A stretch of DNA of 64,000 nucleotides from Aurelia coerulea. Its lineage: Eukaryota > Cnidaria > Scyphozoa > Semaeostomeae > Ulmaridae. Below the pieces are notes generated by a model. It made no database searches, was not told the origin of the DNA, and was given only the letters and a program-made list of their open reading frames with translations. Positions within the stretch are counted from its first letter, which is position 1, and each line of letters starts with the position of its first letter. Shown in pieces: positions 45,938-57,235 of the stretch. The DNA is taken from the NCBI GenBank assembly GCA_039566865.1, contig CM076958.1, forward strand, positions 11,136,501 through 11,200,500, given 5' to 3'. The position numbers and the translations under genes are program-made.

Positions 45938-46332
45938 TGAGTAGCGAGTTGCCGTCTTGCAAAAAAACCGTCTTCAAAAATCAGCTAATTTCTCCAATAC
46001 CATTCAGCCTATCGAAGGTGGTAAATAACATGTCATTCTGCATAGTCTTGGCAATCAAAAGAAATATGTAAATTGCAATATTTCCGTCAACGCCGGATTC
46101 GCAAATAAACATTCCGTTGAATTGAGAAAGTTGATTTGTCGCGAAAATTGTTCAAAACTATTTTGATTTGAGATGATTTTAACGGAAATTTCGTAATTAA
46201 GATCTTTCCATTGCTACGACTATTCAAGACGGCATGGCATCCTCTTTGCAGCTTTTCAACAGGCAGAATAATATTTGACTAATTAACTTTTTGAAGAGGG
46301 TTATTTTGCAAAACGGCAACTCGCTGCGCTTT
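45938..46332. mobile_element. Inverted-repeat element, GCGAGTTGCCGTnTTGCAAAA ends
   Basis: About 60-bp imperfect arms, sharing CTCTTCAAAAA inside the ends; about 395 bp, non-coding, intronic. Confidence 0.55.
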
Positions 46333-46469
46333 AAGGCGGAAAGTAGATTTACAAGAAGAGGTCGTATGATAGTTCGAATGAAAATTTCGTTTCAACGCCA
46401 CCTTTCAGCCGTTGAAACGCTAATCTACCAGGTGAGTGAGAAATAATGCACATCGGCCCTTTGAAAGGG

Positions 46470-46700
46470 GTGAGTGGCCGAGCGGCTTAATCAGTTTCCG
46501 TCAGGAGACTGAAGTTAAGCTCGATAGAGTGAGGTCAAACTCCGGATGGGTGACCTCGGAAACTTGACTTCGCAACTCACCTCGCCGTCCTTCGGAAGGG
46601 ACGTTAAACTAGGGGTCCCGTGCCTGGATGCGGCATGCACGGTGGGCTTAAATTAGCTTTCAGTAGCTAGAAATACTTCCTGCCCATTCAAAATAAATTA
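46470..46700 (+). mobile_element. SINE-like element with pol III boxes
   Basis: Starts GTGAGTGGCCGAGCGGCTTAA (tRNA Ser/Leu-like A box TGGCCGAGCGG). It contains GTTAAGCTC and GGATGGGTGACC, which resemble 5S rRNA internal sequence, and then TCCTTCGGAAGGGACGTTAAAC, a block I have seen in several invertebrate SINEs. The tail is A-rich. Composite tRNA/5S origin is inference. Confidence 0.6.
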
Positions 46701-47280
46701 CTGAAAAAAAGGCTCCTGCTCTCCAAATTTCAAAGCCACAATAATTGTAATGTCGGATTGAATAGCCAACAAACAAGGGCAGATTTCATAATACAATAGC
46801 ATGAGTTGCTTTTGTTGACACCTCAATTCAAAGCGATTAGCGATTGCAGACAAAGGAAATTCTCTCAACCAGCAATTCAAAACAAACAAAGCCGCAAAAA
46901 ATTCTTTGAAACCCAGGTAGCTAGCTCACTCGTTGTGCATTCCAGAAACTGTTTTTAAGGGCAAACATGAGCGTAGATCGAAAGAAGAAGGATGCATCTA
47001 CACATCTGCCGCGGGCATTTTATTTGTTTGGTTCAAAAGCCGTTTAGGAGGCGATTCAATTCTCTTATTTTTTTGGGTGTTATCAAAACAGTTACTGCTC
47101 AGCTTCTGGACCAAAGAAATAAAATGCCCGTGGTAGATGTGTAGATATATCCTTCTTCTTTCGATCTATGCTCATGTTTGCCCTTAAAGATAATTTCTGG
47201 AATGCACAGAGAGCGTGCTAGCTACCTGGGTTTCAGAGAACATTTTGCGGCTTTGTTTGTTTTGAATTACTGGTTGATAG

Positions 47281-48228
47281 AAATGTGATAACAAGACTAG
47301 AGCAAGATGCAAACCGACTAACAGCATGGTTTCCAGAAAACTATATGAAATTAAATGAAGATAAATGTCACTTCATTCTTTTTGGGGCTAGCAAAGAAAG
47401 AGTTAATATACACGTTGGAGGAGCCCAGATAGAAGAAAGTGACGAAGAGAAGTTACTGGGCATTAGTCTTGATAAGAAATTAAGTTTTAAAAAGCATGTC
47501 CAAACGCTATGTAAAAAAGCTAGTCAGAAGCTTCATGCTCTTACTCGCATTTCAATTTTCATGGAGCCCGAGAAACTAAAACTGTTGATGAAAACATTCA
47601 TTATGTCCTAGTTTAGCTATTGCTCGCTGATTTGGATGTTTCACGATAGAAATTTGAATAATAAGATAAACAGGATACATGAAAGGGCCCTAAGAATCGC
47701 ATACAAGGACAATGTTTCTAGCTTTGAAAAATTGTTAGAAATGGATAATTCGGTAACCATTCATCAGAGGAACCTGCAGTTGCTCATGGTAGAGATCTAC
47801 AAAACAAAATATGATCTAAATCCCAGCTTTATGAAACAAATTTTTGAGGAAAAAGAAATGCCTTACAACCTAAGGTGTTCTGATAAACTACAACTACCAA
47901 AGGCGAAAACAACTTGCCTTGGAATCGATACAGTCAGATTTATGGGGAAAAAAGTATGGGAGACACTACCACCAGAACTGAAAAATTCAGATTCCCTTCA
48001 GATTTTCAAAAGGCTTATCAAAGCCCATCAATGCCAAGCCTGCAACTGCAGATTATGTAAAATATTTTATCCCAATTTAGGTTTTTTATTGTAAATTATA
48101 TCTTCACTTGTAATATTATATGTATTTTTTGTAAATAGTTGGCCTTAATTAGCAATTGTAGCTATATTTTTTAGCCAACTTTAAATGAAAGAATTAATAA
48201 TAATAATAATAATTAATAACAATAATAG
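47281..48228 (+). mobile_element. 5'-truncated LINE insertion with TAA-repeat tail
   Basis: Encodes the C-terminal part of a non-LTR reverse transcriptase: WFPENYMKLNEDKCHFILFG, KLLGISLDKKLSF, AHRI-type NRIHERALR, LNPSFM, YNLR and WETLPPELKNS. Reading is continuous over 47285-48094 except for an in-frame TAG at 47609-47611. It ends with a (TAA)n-like tail (48195-48228). ATAGAA at both edges is a probable target duplication. Clade not decided (Rex/CR1-like domain of this kind is common). Confidence 0.85.
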
Positions 48229-48300
48229 AATTTCCTTTGTCTGTGATCGCTAATCGCTCTGAATTGAGGTGTCAACAAAAGCAACTCGTGCTATTGTATT

Positions 48301-50315
48301 GGGACATTCCATGTCAAGTGTAACCACCTCAAAATATCAGTGTTTTCGATTTTATTGAAAGTTTGTCAGCTTGTTTACCTTGTTGAGCTATGCGTTTTGT
48401 GAAAATTTGAAAGAATTATCTCCAGTGGTTTCAGAATTATGGTCCATTGAACTTTTGACCTTTGCGGTGAACTCAATTGACCCCAAATTTTGTAACTTCC
48501 CTAATATTTACCCTAAAAACTTGTTCTTTATGTCATATGAAAGGTCTTGAGCTGTAGAGACCATTGCAACCAAGAAAAATGCAATAAAACATTGTTTTCA
48601 TGTAAATAAAGAAGTTTTTAAAGTTTGACCTTTGACCCCTGGTCAGCGGCAATTTTGAAAATCACAAAATTTTGTGAAAATGTTCATCTATCTATATTGA
48701 TTAACCTGGGTGAATTTCAGAGTGGGATTCCAATGGGTTTGATCACAGGATGATTTTGATTACACAGTGGTCAACAGTTTCTATGTAATATTCATATGCA
48801 AAGCATCTCAAATTATAGCTCTTGTGCAAATTATATCCTTCATTGCAAATGTCTCAACAAAATATAAAGAAATAAAACACTTTCTCTCCAGCAAATTCTT
48901 CCTAAACTTTAAACTACAAGATTTTCAATATTCCAAGACAGTTATTTCATGTTTCTTAGGTGTAATGCAATTTCGGCAGCTTTCTTAGATGAAAAACCCA
49001 TATCCATTATATATCTGAGAAGAAAGGGCTTGATCTTTACAGGAGGGCATTAGACCAGCTCTTGTAATCAGATAAATGCAACAGCAAAGCTATAATGCTT
49101 TACATGGGAATCTTTCTGTCAATGTCCTGTTTCCATAATGGAACAATTTGCCATGATCCTGACATCGTTGAGGATTGCACACATAATCAGAACATATTTT
49201 GCCAAAACCGGCTGATGCACAATGCTTTGGTCACTACATGGCAAAATTGGAGAAACCGATTCTTTACCTGAACGCTCATCTTCAAACTTCCTGCAATTCC
49301 CTTTTGAGGTTCAAAGTATATGGTTCAATCGTTTTCAGAAATGTTGGTACGGGCATTGGTTTGGTCATGTGCTTTGTCATGGCAAATTACTTTGAATTTA
49401 ACATTTGGCCGAAAATATATTCAAATGCGTCTTTTCCATATAGCAACAATGCAGTATCTTACAAATGTGTTGTAAACTATACTAGCCCCTGAGTCATTTG
49501 TTTTACAAAATGTTTTCATAACTGCACTCAATAATTTCTTAATCATTCAATGGCAGCAAGGAGCCAACAATTTTTTCTGCATTTGTTGTGTTTTTCCAAG
49601 ATATTGTTTTGCAAGGGCTATAACAACCCAATCCCAATGCAGTGACTTAGAATAAATTGAAGGCTGAAGTCTTACTAAATCATTTTGCCAGAAAATAATT
49701 ATGGCAATCTATTCAGCAAAATGTTTGAAGATATTGACCTTAACCCTAAATTCTCTTCTGATGAAGCATGTTAAGAAATAACCCAATAGCCTGATTTTGA
49801 AACCTAGATTTTTAGCAAAACGTACTTCTGAAAAGGCAATGTCTTGCATATGAATATTACATAGAAACTGTTGACCACTGTGTAATCAAAATCATCCTGT
49901 GATCAAACCCATTGGAATCCCACTCTGAAATTCACCCAGGTTAATCAATATAGATAGATAAACATTTTCACAAAATTTCGTGATTTTCGAAATTGCCGCT
50001 GACCAGGGGTCAAAGGTCAAACTTTAAAAACTCCTTTATTTACATGAAAACAATGTTTTATGGCATTTTTCTTGGTTGCAATGGTCTCTACAGCTCAAGA
50101 CCTTTCATATGACATAAAGAACAAGTTTTTGGGGTAAATATTTGGGAAGTTACAAAATTTGGGGTTCAATGGACCATAATTCTAAAACCACTGGAGATAA
50201 TTGTTTCAAATTGTCACAAAACGCATAGCTCAACAAGGTAAACAAGCTGACAAACTTTCAATAAAATCAAAAACATTGATATTTTGAGGTGGTTACACTT
50301 GACATGGAATGCCCC
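48301..50315. mobile_element. Long-TIR element, GGGACATTCCATGTCAAG ends
   Basis: 2,015 bp with inverted arms of about 470-500 bp (48301-48800 and 49846-50315), flanked by TATT on both sides (48297-48300, 50316-50319). Central 1 kb is AT-rich without a transposase. Probably a non-autonomous DNA element; superfamily unknown. Confidence 0.85.
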
Positions 50316-50628
50316 TATTACAAAATCTGCCCTTGTTTAGCCAACATGTTCAATACGTAATGTTTAGAATTTTTTTGGCTAAAATCGGTCACTCCGTTCA
50401 GATTTTACAAGGGATTTACTCAAGAAAATCCATTCGAAAAAATCTCCCATATCCACGGAAAGGAATGACAGCCGGTAAATTACGGAATCTAATTGAACAT
50501 ATTAGCATTAAAAATAAGACAGTTTTCAGGTTTAAAAAAACGAAATTAATATCTGAAAAACTCAGAAAGATACATTTTCGCAAGGTAAGAGTAAACATTT
50601 TTCAATTCAATAAATGCCTTCCGGTTAC

Positions 50629-50709
50629 CTGAGTTGATCTCAAGTTTTTTTTTAGTTCTAGCACTTGATGATCTGAATAATTCTTTTCGATCTCAAATCG
50701 GGCAGCAGC
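50629..50709 (-). CDS. ICE1: ICE1-like exon 3 (coiled coil)
   Basis: 81 bp, phase 0/0, acceptor TTTTAG, donor GTAACC; encodes AAARFEIEKNYSDHQVLELK... Confidence 0.72.
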
Positions 50710-51723
50710 CTAAAAGGAAATGAAATTCAGAATGACAATGCATACAATTGCAATGAAAACACAAAAAGAAACCTATTTAAAATTGTGGTAATGTGTTCAT
50801 TTTGTTCACAAAATGTGAAGCCAAAAAGAAGGGTTCATTAAGATGAGTTTTGAGGGACGAGATTCTTGGAAAGGGTGCGATCAGCAAAGGTACCAAATCT
50901 TGATTGGTTGAAAATTTGAAAACCTGTGCGATTTGGACAAACCACATTGTGCAATCCATTGCAATACAATGTCCTCCATAAGAAAACTTTAAATTTTCAA
51001 AATATTTTGCAACTAACTTTATTCTGCACAAGGATTGTACTTTGGTCCAAAGGAAAAAATAACTCCATTATTGATGCCTATCCCGTAAATGTCCTGTAAA
51101 TCTCTTATACAAACAAATCTCACCGTTTCTATCTTAAACTTATCTTTGAATCTGTTCATTGAAAAATAGGTTGGGTATTTATGTTGGCTTAGCATGCAAG
51201 AGAGACGCATGAAGCCCTTCTGACATGAAGGCAAATGCTGAATTCACAAATTGAAGCACTTTTAATTGCAAGCCTATGTTAGACTAGCATCTACCCTACT
51301 GCCATGACTTCTGTGTCATTTCTGTCGAAGTGAAAAGAAACACCTGGCTTTGGAGTAGTCCATTTTCTAGCTGCAATGATATGATTCCTATTTTGCGCGG
51401 TAAGCAATGTAAATATGAGCGGTACACAAGACAAGGTTCTAATTGCCAAAATTTGAACTCTATTACAAAAAACTATCTATGTACTGTCAAGAAAAACCGT
51501 TGCCTGTCTTCAAATGATGCTGTTTCCTGAACAGACCTGTACATTAGGTTTTGATACCAAATTCAAAAACTAGGACGCTCTGATCAAACCAAGGAAAGTT
51601 GACATTCTTAATATATCATTCCAAACAGAACATCTCCGTTTCTAAACTGTACAAAAACTGTCTAGACTGTCTAAACTGCACAAAAAACCATTTGGGATTG
51701 TTTATTCAATTTGTTGAAGGCAA

Positions 51724-51955
51724 GGGGTAGCCTAGCACAGTATTTAGTACTCTCGCCTTCTGCGAGGACGGCTGTGGGTTGGAGTCTTGAGCTCATTGCC
51801 TGAGGAAGTACCACTCATACTGAAAGTTCTGTAACACTCTGTCTGCAGACCATAGTGTGTAAACAAAGCCTAAAGTCCTTGGGGTGAAGTGCTAGTCGGA
51901 GCTAGTAGGCTCAGCTTTAGCAAAGACCCCTTGAGGGAGCCTCGCGCAGGCAATG
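51724..51955 (+). mobile_element. tRNA-derived SINE-like element
   Basis: The head GGGGTAGCCTAGCACAGTATTTAGTACTC resembles a tRNA D-arm with A box; GGGTTGGAGTC at 51776 sits at B-box distance. The tail is not clearly delimited. Confidence 0.5.
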
Positions 51956-52002
51956 CACTAACAATGAGTCGTAGAGGAAAAGTAAACATTGAATTTCTTT
52001 AC

Positions 52003-52066
52003 CTTCTTGAGTGGTTCATTAGCTTGCTTTGCTTTCTCCAGCTGCACTCTCAAAGCACCAGTTTCG
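52003..52066 (-). CDS. ICE1: ICE1-like exon 2 as found (coiled coil)
   Basis: 64 bp, acceptor TTGTAG, donor GTAAAG; ETGALRVQLEKAKQANEPLK. Confidence 0.72.
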
Positions 52067-53323
52067 CTACAATCAATAGGTTTCACGTTCAAAGAATAGT
52101 TACAACAAATTTTATGTTTTATATTCTTACTGTAATATGTTGCCATCTTAAAACCACTATATTGGAAAAAAAATTGGAATGTTTGTAGCTTTGGTTGGCA
52201 GCAAACGTTAGCTGTAGACAAGTTATTGGAAACTGCAATCACTGTCTACGAAATATCTATATCTTACAGATGTTTAAATGTGCTTAGAACCCAATAAATA
52301 AATTATTATCTTCGATTATTTCACCGCCATCTGACTGGGATAGATGTGCAACTCCTACCAGGTGAGTATGAAGAAACAGACGGACGGTGTTTGAAAAAAT
52401 ACTGTTCCCTGAATATCAAAGCATAGGGTAATTAAAGCAATGATATCGAAAATGTCTTGTTTCATAGCCGATACGCTCAATTGGGCTTAGAAATTTACAC
52501 GGCTTTGATTGGTAATTCCTTCTAATAGCTATGGGAGATTTTCGGCAGATAGACCCTTTCAAAAATCTTGCAAAAATGAGTTAAAACGACGATGAAAATT
52601 CTTTCGGTCTTCCTTCCTAACATCGATGACAAATGACAATTACACATATTACGACGTCTTATCCTCTTAGGAGAATGGAGCCCCCCGAATAACTTTTATG
52701 CTCGTCGGGAAGACCTTTTCATCCTTCCAAGAGAAAAACACGTGCCAAAGCATGTGCAATATACCGGGTCTACTAAAAATAGGTTTAGGCCTGCGAAACT
52801 CCTTAGTACCCACAGTAAGGAAAAGATCGATATGAACTAAATTCTGTTTCTTAGCTGAGAGAATGAAATACTTTTTTCGAGTTTTCTCGTAAATTTTGAG
52901 CGCTGAAAATAAACGTAAATTCGATGTACAATAAATCTTGGTTTCCGAAATGCATGAAAAAGGATAAGGATCTAAAATCCTCGATCAAACCATAAATAAT
53001 CTTCGAATACAGAACACTACATAAGTAAATTTCATCTCATCCAAGAGAAAAGTAGTCAAAAATTAGAAAAGTAGAACATTTTATGATAGATTAGTTCATT
53101 TAAAGCTTGATTCCTTAACCCTTGATGGAAACGAAACGTATCTATGTATTACTATGTGAAAGAAGATTCTTTATGATTTAATCAAGGGCTTTAGGCCCTT
53201 TTCCCAGCATTTTAATTTTCGTTGCATTTCTCGCTGGATTTTTCGTAAAATTGAAGTTACTGCTATTATCAGTGTTAAAAACCTAATTAATCTAATAACT
53301 AATTGAGTAATCTTGCTACTTAC

Positions 53324-53384
53324 TTGTAACATTTCTTTAATTTCTCTGTAAGATCTTCCACCTTCTTGAGAAGTTTGCCATTCT
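53324..53384 (-). CDS. ICE1: ICE1-like first exon found (coiled coil)
   Basis: 61 bp, acceptor TTTCAG, donor GTAAGT; encodes NGKLLKKVEDLTEKLKKCY. Entry phase 1 shows that at least one more coding exon lies upstream (higher coordinates), not found. Confidence 0.72.
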
Positions 53385-53589
53385 CTGAAAATTAAGAACT
53401 CTTATTTTGACTTCTTAGGAGTGACAGCTCAAAATTCCACTATGACAAAACACTGACGAAAGATAAAACTAACCTTAAATCCATATCATGAGCAGTGGTG
53501 CATATCAGTAGTATAGTATCCCTCAACTTTATAACACTGTAAACTTTGAAAATACTAATTTCCACTTAAGAAGATTTATCAAAAATATA

Positions 53590-54381
53590 CCGGGTGTCCC
53601 AAAAAAAACGCAAAAGATTTAAAAAACTATGACGCATAGTGTTTCAAAAATGATAATCGAATTTCCTGTAATTTTATCTGAATTTGCAATGATTAGATTG
53701 AATTTTGATAGATTTTTCAGAATTTTTGGTGACTTGGTTGCAGAGTTAAAAAAACAACAAACTTCAAATTTGCTGTCAGGGCAAAACCAGAACCACCAGC
53801 ATTAGTGCAAAGTATACTGCAAAATTAAAAGCTAGGCAATATCTGCAACGTCACAGGATTACGGAGAAGCACAACTTGATTAAGAAACAGTAACAAAGGA
53901 ATCCCTTGCTGATTCAGTAATCCAGTCTCAAGGGGGCTCTCAGTATTCATCTAAATTGAAAGTATAACTCTAATAATGGCCTAGTCATTTTAGAAGGAAA
54001 TAAAGAACCACCATGGGCACTAAAAGAAGCACAACTGTGTTTGGACAGAAATCTTTATGAAATTGTCTGCTTAATGTTCAATTAACCTGCGTGTTTGCGT
54101 GTTTGTCAGCAATGCTCAGGGATTGCAGGGATTGTCATGTTTTTCAATTTGACATTATAGTTCACCACTGTTAATTCAGCAGCTCTGGTTTTGACCTACG
54201 GGCAATTTTGAAGTTTGCGGATTTTTAAATTTACAACCAACTCACCAAAAATATTGGAAAATATATCAAAATTTAATCTAATTGTTAAAGATTTGAATGA
54301 AAAAATTGTTTCACAATGAATATGAAATGGTTTGCATAAGAATTTTTCAAATCTGTTGCGTTTTTTTTTTGGGACACCCAG
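53590..54381. mobile_element. Mariner-type MITE, CCGGGTGTCCC / GGGACACCCAG ends
   Basis: About 792 bp with TA at both edges (53588-53589, 54382-54383). Arms share ACGCAAAAGATTTAAAA-like and AATTTTGATAnATTTTnCAnAATTTTTGGTGA words. Same end family as 18055-18658. Confidence 0.8.
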
Positions 54382-54383
54382 TA

Positions 54384-54990
54384 GTACTTTCAATAACGTT
54401 TCGCTTTCGCTTCATCAGAACTAACCTTTTTGGCTGTTCAAATTGGATACTTTTGCACCTATGGGACTCAGCGTCAGACTTGTGGATTCTTAGGCTTACC
54501 GCTCCTCCGCAGTTCTATGTAGTTTTATTGACTGTTTTATTTTTCTTTCTTCCTTTTTGTGTTACATGAACGTGTTTAGGGACTAGTACCTTTTGCTTCA
54601 GTCATCGCAGTGTTTATCTTATTTTCTTTATTTAACGTCGCTACCTTTTTGCACCTCTCTTGGGACAGACGGTGCTTTTTTCTGCTCCTTTTCATTTTTG
54701 CCGCTATTTCATGTCGCAACGTACTTCGAACTTCTCTTGGGATAGATGGCTCCCTTGTTTCTGCTGCTAGCTGTTGCTGCAACTCTTTTGCTATTCCTTC
54801 CGTTTCCCTTTCGGCTCTCTTCCCCTGTCATCTAACTTGATTTCGACCTTTTATATTAGGTCGGTCTCGTTGTTAGGTTGTTGTTGCCATGTTACCCTAT
54901 TGTAATTTAGGTTTATAGGTAGGCCCCTAATTATTGTTAAGGTTAGTTGTAATGAAGCGAAAGCGAAACGTTAATGAAAGAAAGTACTAT
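54384..54990. mobile_element. Inverted element bounded by hammerhead-like sequence
   Basis: Outer ends GTACTTTCAATAACGTTTCGCTTTCGCTTCAT and ATGAAGCGAAAGCGAAACGTTAATGAAAGAAAGTAC face each other, about 600 bp apart. On the minus strand the left end reads CTGATGAAGCGAAAGCGAAACG, which contains the hammerhead ribozyme core (CTGATGA ... GAAAC). The right copy has TAATGA instead. Confidence 0.55.
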
Positions 54991-55162
54991 GTTTTTGAGA
55001 AATCTTTGTTAATCTTATGTAGTTATCGGGAGCCTCATGATTTACCAATACACAATTGCCATTTGTTACCTCCTCAGCAATGAACTTCGTAAGAGTTTGA
55101 TTTATACTTAGCTTTAGATCCATAAATATATTCAATTTACAAGGAATGGGTCTTAGGGGCTG

Positions 55163-55487
55163 ATGCACGGGGGGGGGGGTTCTTCCATAGTAAAGTTACC
55201 TGGGGATGTGCCGCGAGCAAGGGTATACTTTTTCGGACTTCTAGTCTAGCCAAGGGTATACTTTTTTTGCAATTTTGGCCTAGCAACGGTCTAGCCAACG
55301 GTATCATTTTTGACAATATTGGTCTAGCGAACGGTCATGATATCATATTTGGTACAAATTTGACAATATTCGTCCAGGAAATCGTCAAAATTGGTCTGGC
55401 CAAGGGTACCATTTTCGTAAAAATTGGTCCAGAGAATGGTCAAATTGGTCTAGCCAAGGGTACCATTTTCGTAAAAATTAGTCTAGC
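55163..55487. repeat. G-run-bounded minisatellite element, left part (copy 1)
   Basis: Starts with CAC, an 11-base G-run and TTCTT, then GGGGATGTGCCGCGAGCAAGGG. A tandem array of about 33-40-bp units follows (TTGGTCTAGCCAAGGGTACCATTTTCGTAAAAA-like). Continues at 62875 beyond the BEL insertion. Confidence 0.7.
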
Positions 55488-55966
55488 TGTGGGGAATTCT
55501 TTGCTCCAGTAGTCCTGCGCCCAATAAAACTCCCAGTGACACTAAATAACTCACAGATTTTGCTTTGATGCGATATATCTGGATGTAATTTTCTTTCTCA
55601 CTAAATTCTAACTACAAAGCTGGCCTTTATATACGTTTACAATCGAGAATTCTAGAGTGCTGCATCACAATGATAAAGTTTGCTACAATTACAAGTTATG
55701 ACGTAAGCAAGAAGGCCCCAGATCGTTCCAGAACCCCTTTTTACAGTAATGAGGCTCATCACAACATCATGCTGATGGGCCTAAGCTAGAATGTTCCTGG
55801 AATGTCTCTTGCAATTAGTTTCTTAAAGATACGTAAAGATCAGCGAACAAGCATTACTCAGCGAATTACTACGACAACGATGGCTACGAAATTTCCAGAA
55901 CTGGGTAGAAGTGTCCTGACGAAAGCTAACAACGAGTAAGTGTTTGCTGTCCTAACTTTTCCAACA
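55488..55966 (-). repeat. BEL-2 3' LTR
   Basis: 479 bp, TGTGGGG ... CCAACA as written on the plus strand. Next to it, coding strand AATAGGGGGAGGG (55967-55979) is the polypurine tract. Confidence 0.92.
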
Positions 55967-56019
55967 CCCTCCCCCTATTAAAGTGTGACTACAGCTTTAA
56001 TATAAAATACTGTTTCTGT

Positions 56020-56649
56020 TCAGGCTTCTTCATCTTCGTGGACAGCTACGCTCTTTATTTGGTCTCTCGCGATGGCCTTTGCTCTCCTTCCTGGTCGTGG
56101 TTCTCTTTCCTCCGTCTGTGGTTTGCTTGGGTTAAATTCTGGAGCATCAGGATTCAGTGTGTGCCCTTCAACTTCTCCTCCAACTTCAAGGTCGCATACG
56201 AGCTGCAGAGGTCTTTCAACAATATACCCATTTCCCAATTTCAACTTTAGTCCTCGAACTGTCTCATCAACTCCATGAATGTAACTTACAATTCGTCCAA
56301 GTCTCCAGTAAGCCTTGTTTTTGGTGTCTTCCTTCAATAAGACTACTGCACCGACTTTGGGTATGATTGGCGCTTTCTTGTTATAGTCTCGCTGTCTCTC
56401 CTGGAGTGCTCGCAGATACTCCCCCATCCAACGTTTTCGCAGTTGATCCTTGCTCCTCCTTATGAACAGCAATCTTCTGGTCAGTTTGTCATCCGCCTCT
56501 GTCTGCTTGAAATCTTGTTCAAGAACCGTAGATGGCCTGCCTCTAAGTAGAATGTTCGGGGTTATAACTTGCTCTTCGAACTCCTCTCCAAGGTAGCACA
56601 ATGGTCTGTTGTTCATGGCACACTCGACGTCAAGCAATACTTCTTCCAA
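56020..56649 (-). pseudogene. BEL-2 integrase end and C-terminal domain
   Basis: Contains VECAMNNRPL (typical downstream end of the BEL integrase core), then the C-terminal module with WRLGRIVSYIHG and GYIVERPLQLVCDLE. It is in a different frame from the preceding integrase segment, which stops at 56720; a single-base change near 56725 explains this. Confidence 0.85.
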
Positions 56650-56719
56650 TTCTTAGAGGCGAAGGGTGCTTTTTCCAACGACTTTCGATAAACTTCTCTT
56701 CATGATGCCAATCAGACGT

Positions 56720-57235
56720 TCAAAGAACCCTCCACCAGGGAGCGCGTGACATATTGAAGCGCCATTGTATCCCCTGCTCCATGAGATAACTTGAAAGGTT
56801 TTCATTCTTCCGCAAGGTCTTCAGCCACTTCTTTGTCGCAATGAACGTTCTTCCGTTGTCACTAACCATCAGCTTTGGTGATCCTCTTCGTGCAACAAAC
56901 TCCTTCAATGCTCTTTGAAACTCCGGAGCAGTCAAATCTTTGCATAGCTTCAGATGAACAGCTCTCGTACTAGTACAGGTAAAGAGTGCAATGTAAGCCT
57001 TTCCAACCATTCTTTTTGCCATCCTGTATCTAATTGGTCCAGCAAAGTCAACTCCTGTGACAAGAAAAGGATCTTTCAGCTCGGCTCTGAATTCTGGCAG
57101 CATAGACTTGGTTGGAGCTGATAAAGGCTTCACTCTGAATCGCTTGCATAGGTTGCAGTTGTGCACTATCCTCTTGATGAAAGATCTCAGCTTTTGTACC
57201 CAAAATCTCTCTCGAACTTTGACCTGACAGCATTT
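56720..57235 (-). pseudogene. BEL-2 integrase core
   Basis: Reads FWVQKLRSFIKRIV then CNLCKRF (end of HHCC finger), TGVDFAGPI (first Asp), LMVSDNGRTF (second Asp), and stops after the NMSRAPWW block before the catalytic Glu. The N-terminal His pair is separated by the satellite array at 57235-58215. Confidence 0.85.

Larger units (their letters stand above)
46690..50385. mobile_element. Palindromic element carrying two nested insertions
   Basis: Left arm 46710-47030. The facing arm is in three pieces: 47100-47280, 48229-48300 and 50316-50385. Matches include AAGGGCATTTTATTT-like centre arms, GAGGTGTCAACAAAAGCAACTCGTGCTATTGTATT and TCTGCCCTTGTTTxG. The gaps are exactly the LINE fragment at 47281-48228 and the long-TIR element at 48301-50315. 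Confidence 0.75.
24334..53384 (-). other. ICE1: ICE1-like gene, 15 exons found, 5' end missing
   Basis: Exons on the minus strand, in coding order, are: 53324-53384, 52003-52066, 50629-50709, 45552-45661, 44789-44847, 41853-41935, 38969-39074, 38282-38369, 36301-36368, 30087-35490, 29329-29596, 27927-28044, 27170-27394, 26510-26611, 24334-24503. All junctions are GT-AG and every phase agrees, giving about 7,007 coding bases (2,335 codons), close to human ICE1 (about 2,270 residues). ICE1 is the scaffold of the little elongation complex (with ELL, ICE2 and ZC3H8) that promotes RNA polymerase II transcription of snRNA genes. The match rests on architecture: N-terminal coiled coil, very long disordered middle in one exon, conserved helical C-terminus. 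I assign it from memory of the family, without alignment. First exon(s) and promoter were not found. Confidence 0.75.

Noticed and set aside
55060..55125. Possible upstream ICE1 exon (minus strand, KLSINQTLTKFIAEE then GTAACA)
   Set aside because: The pattern is suggestive, but no clean acceptor is present and the phase does not fit the exon at 53324-53384 directly.
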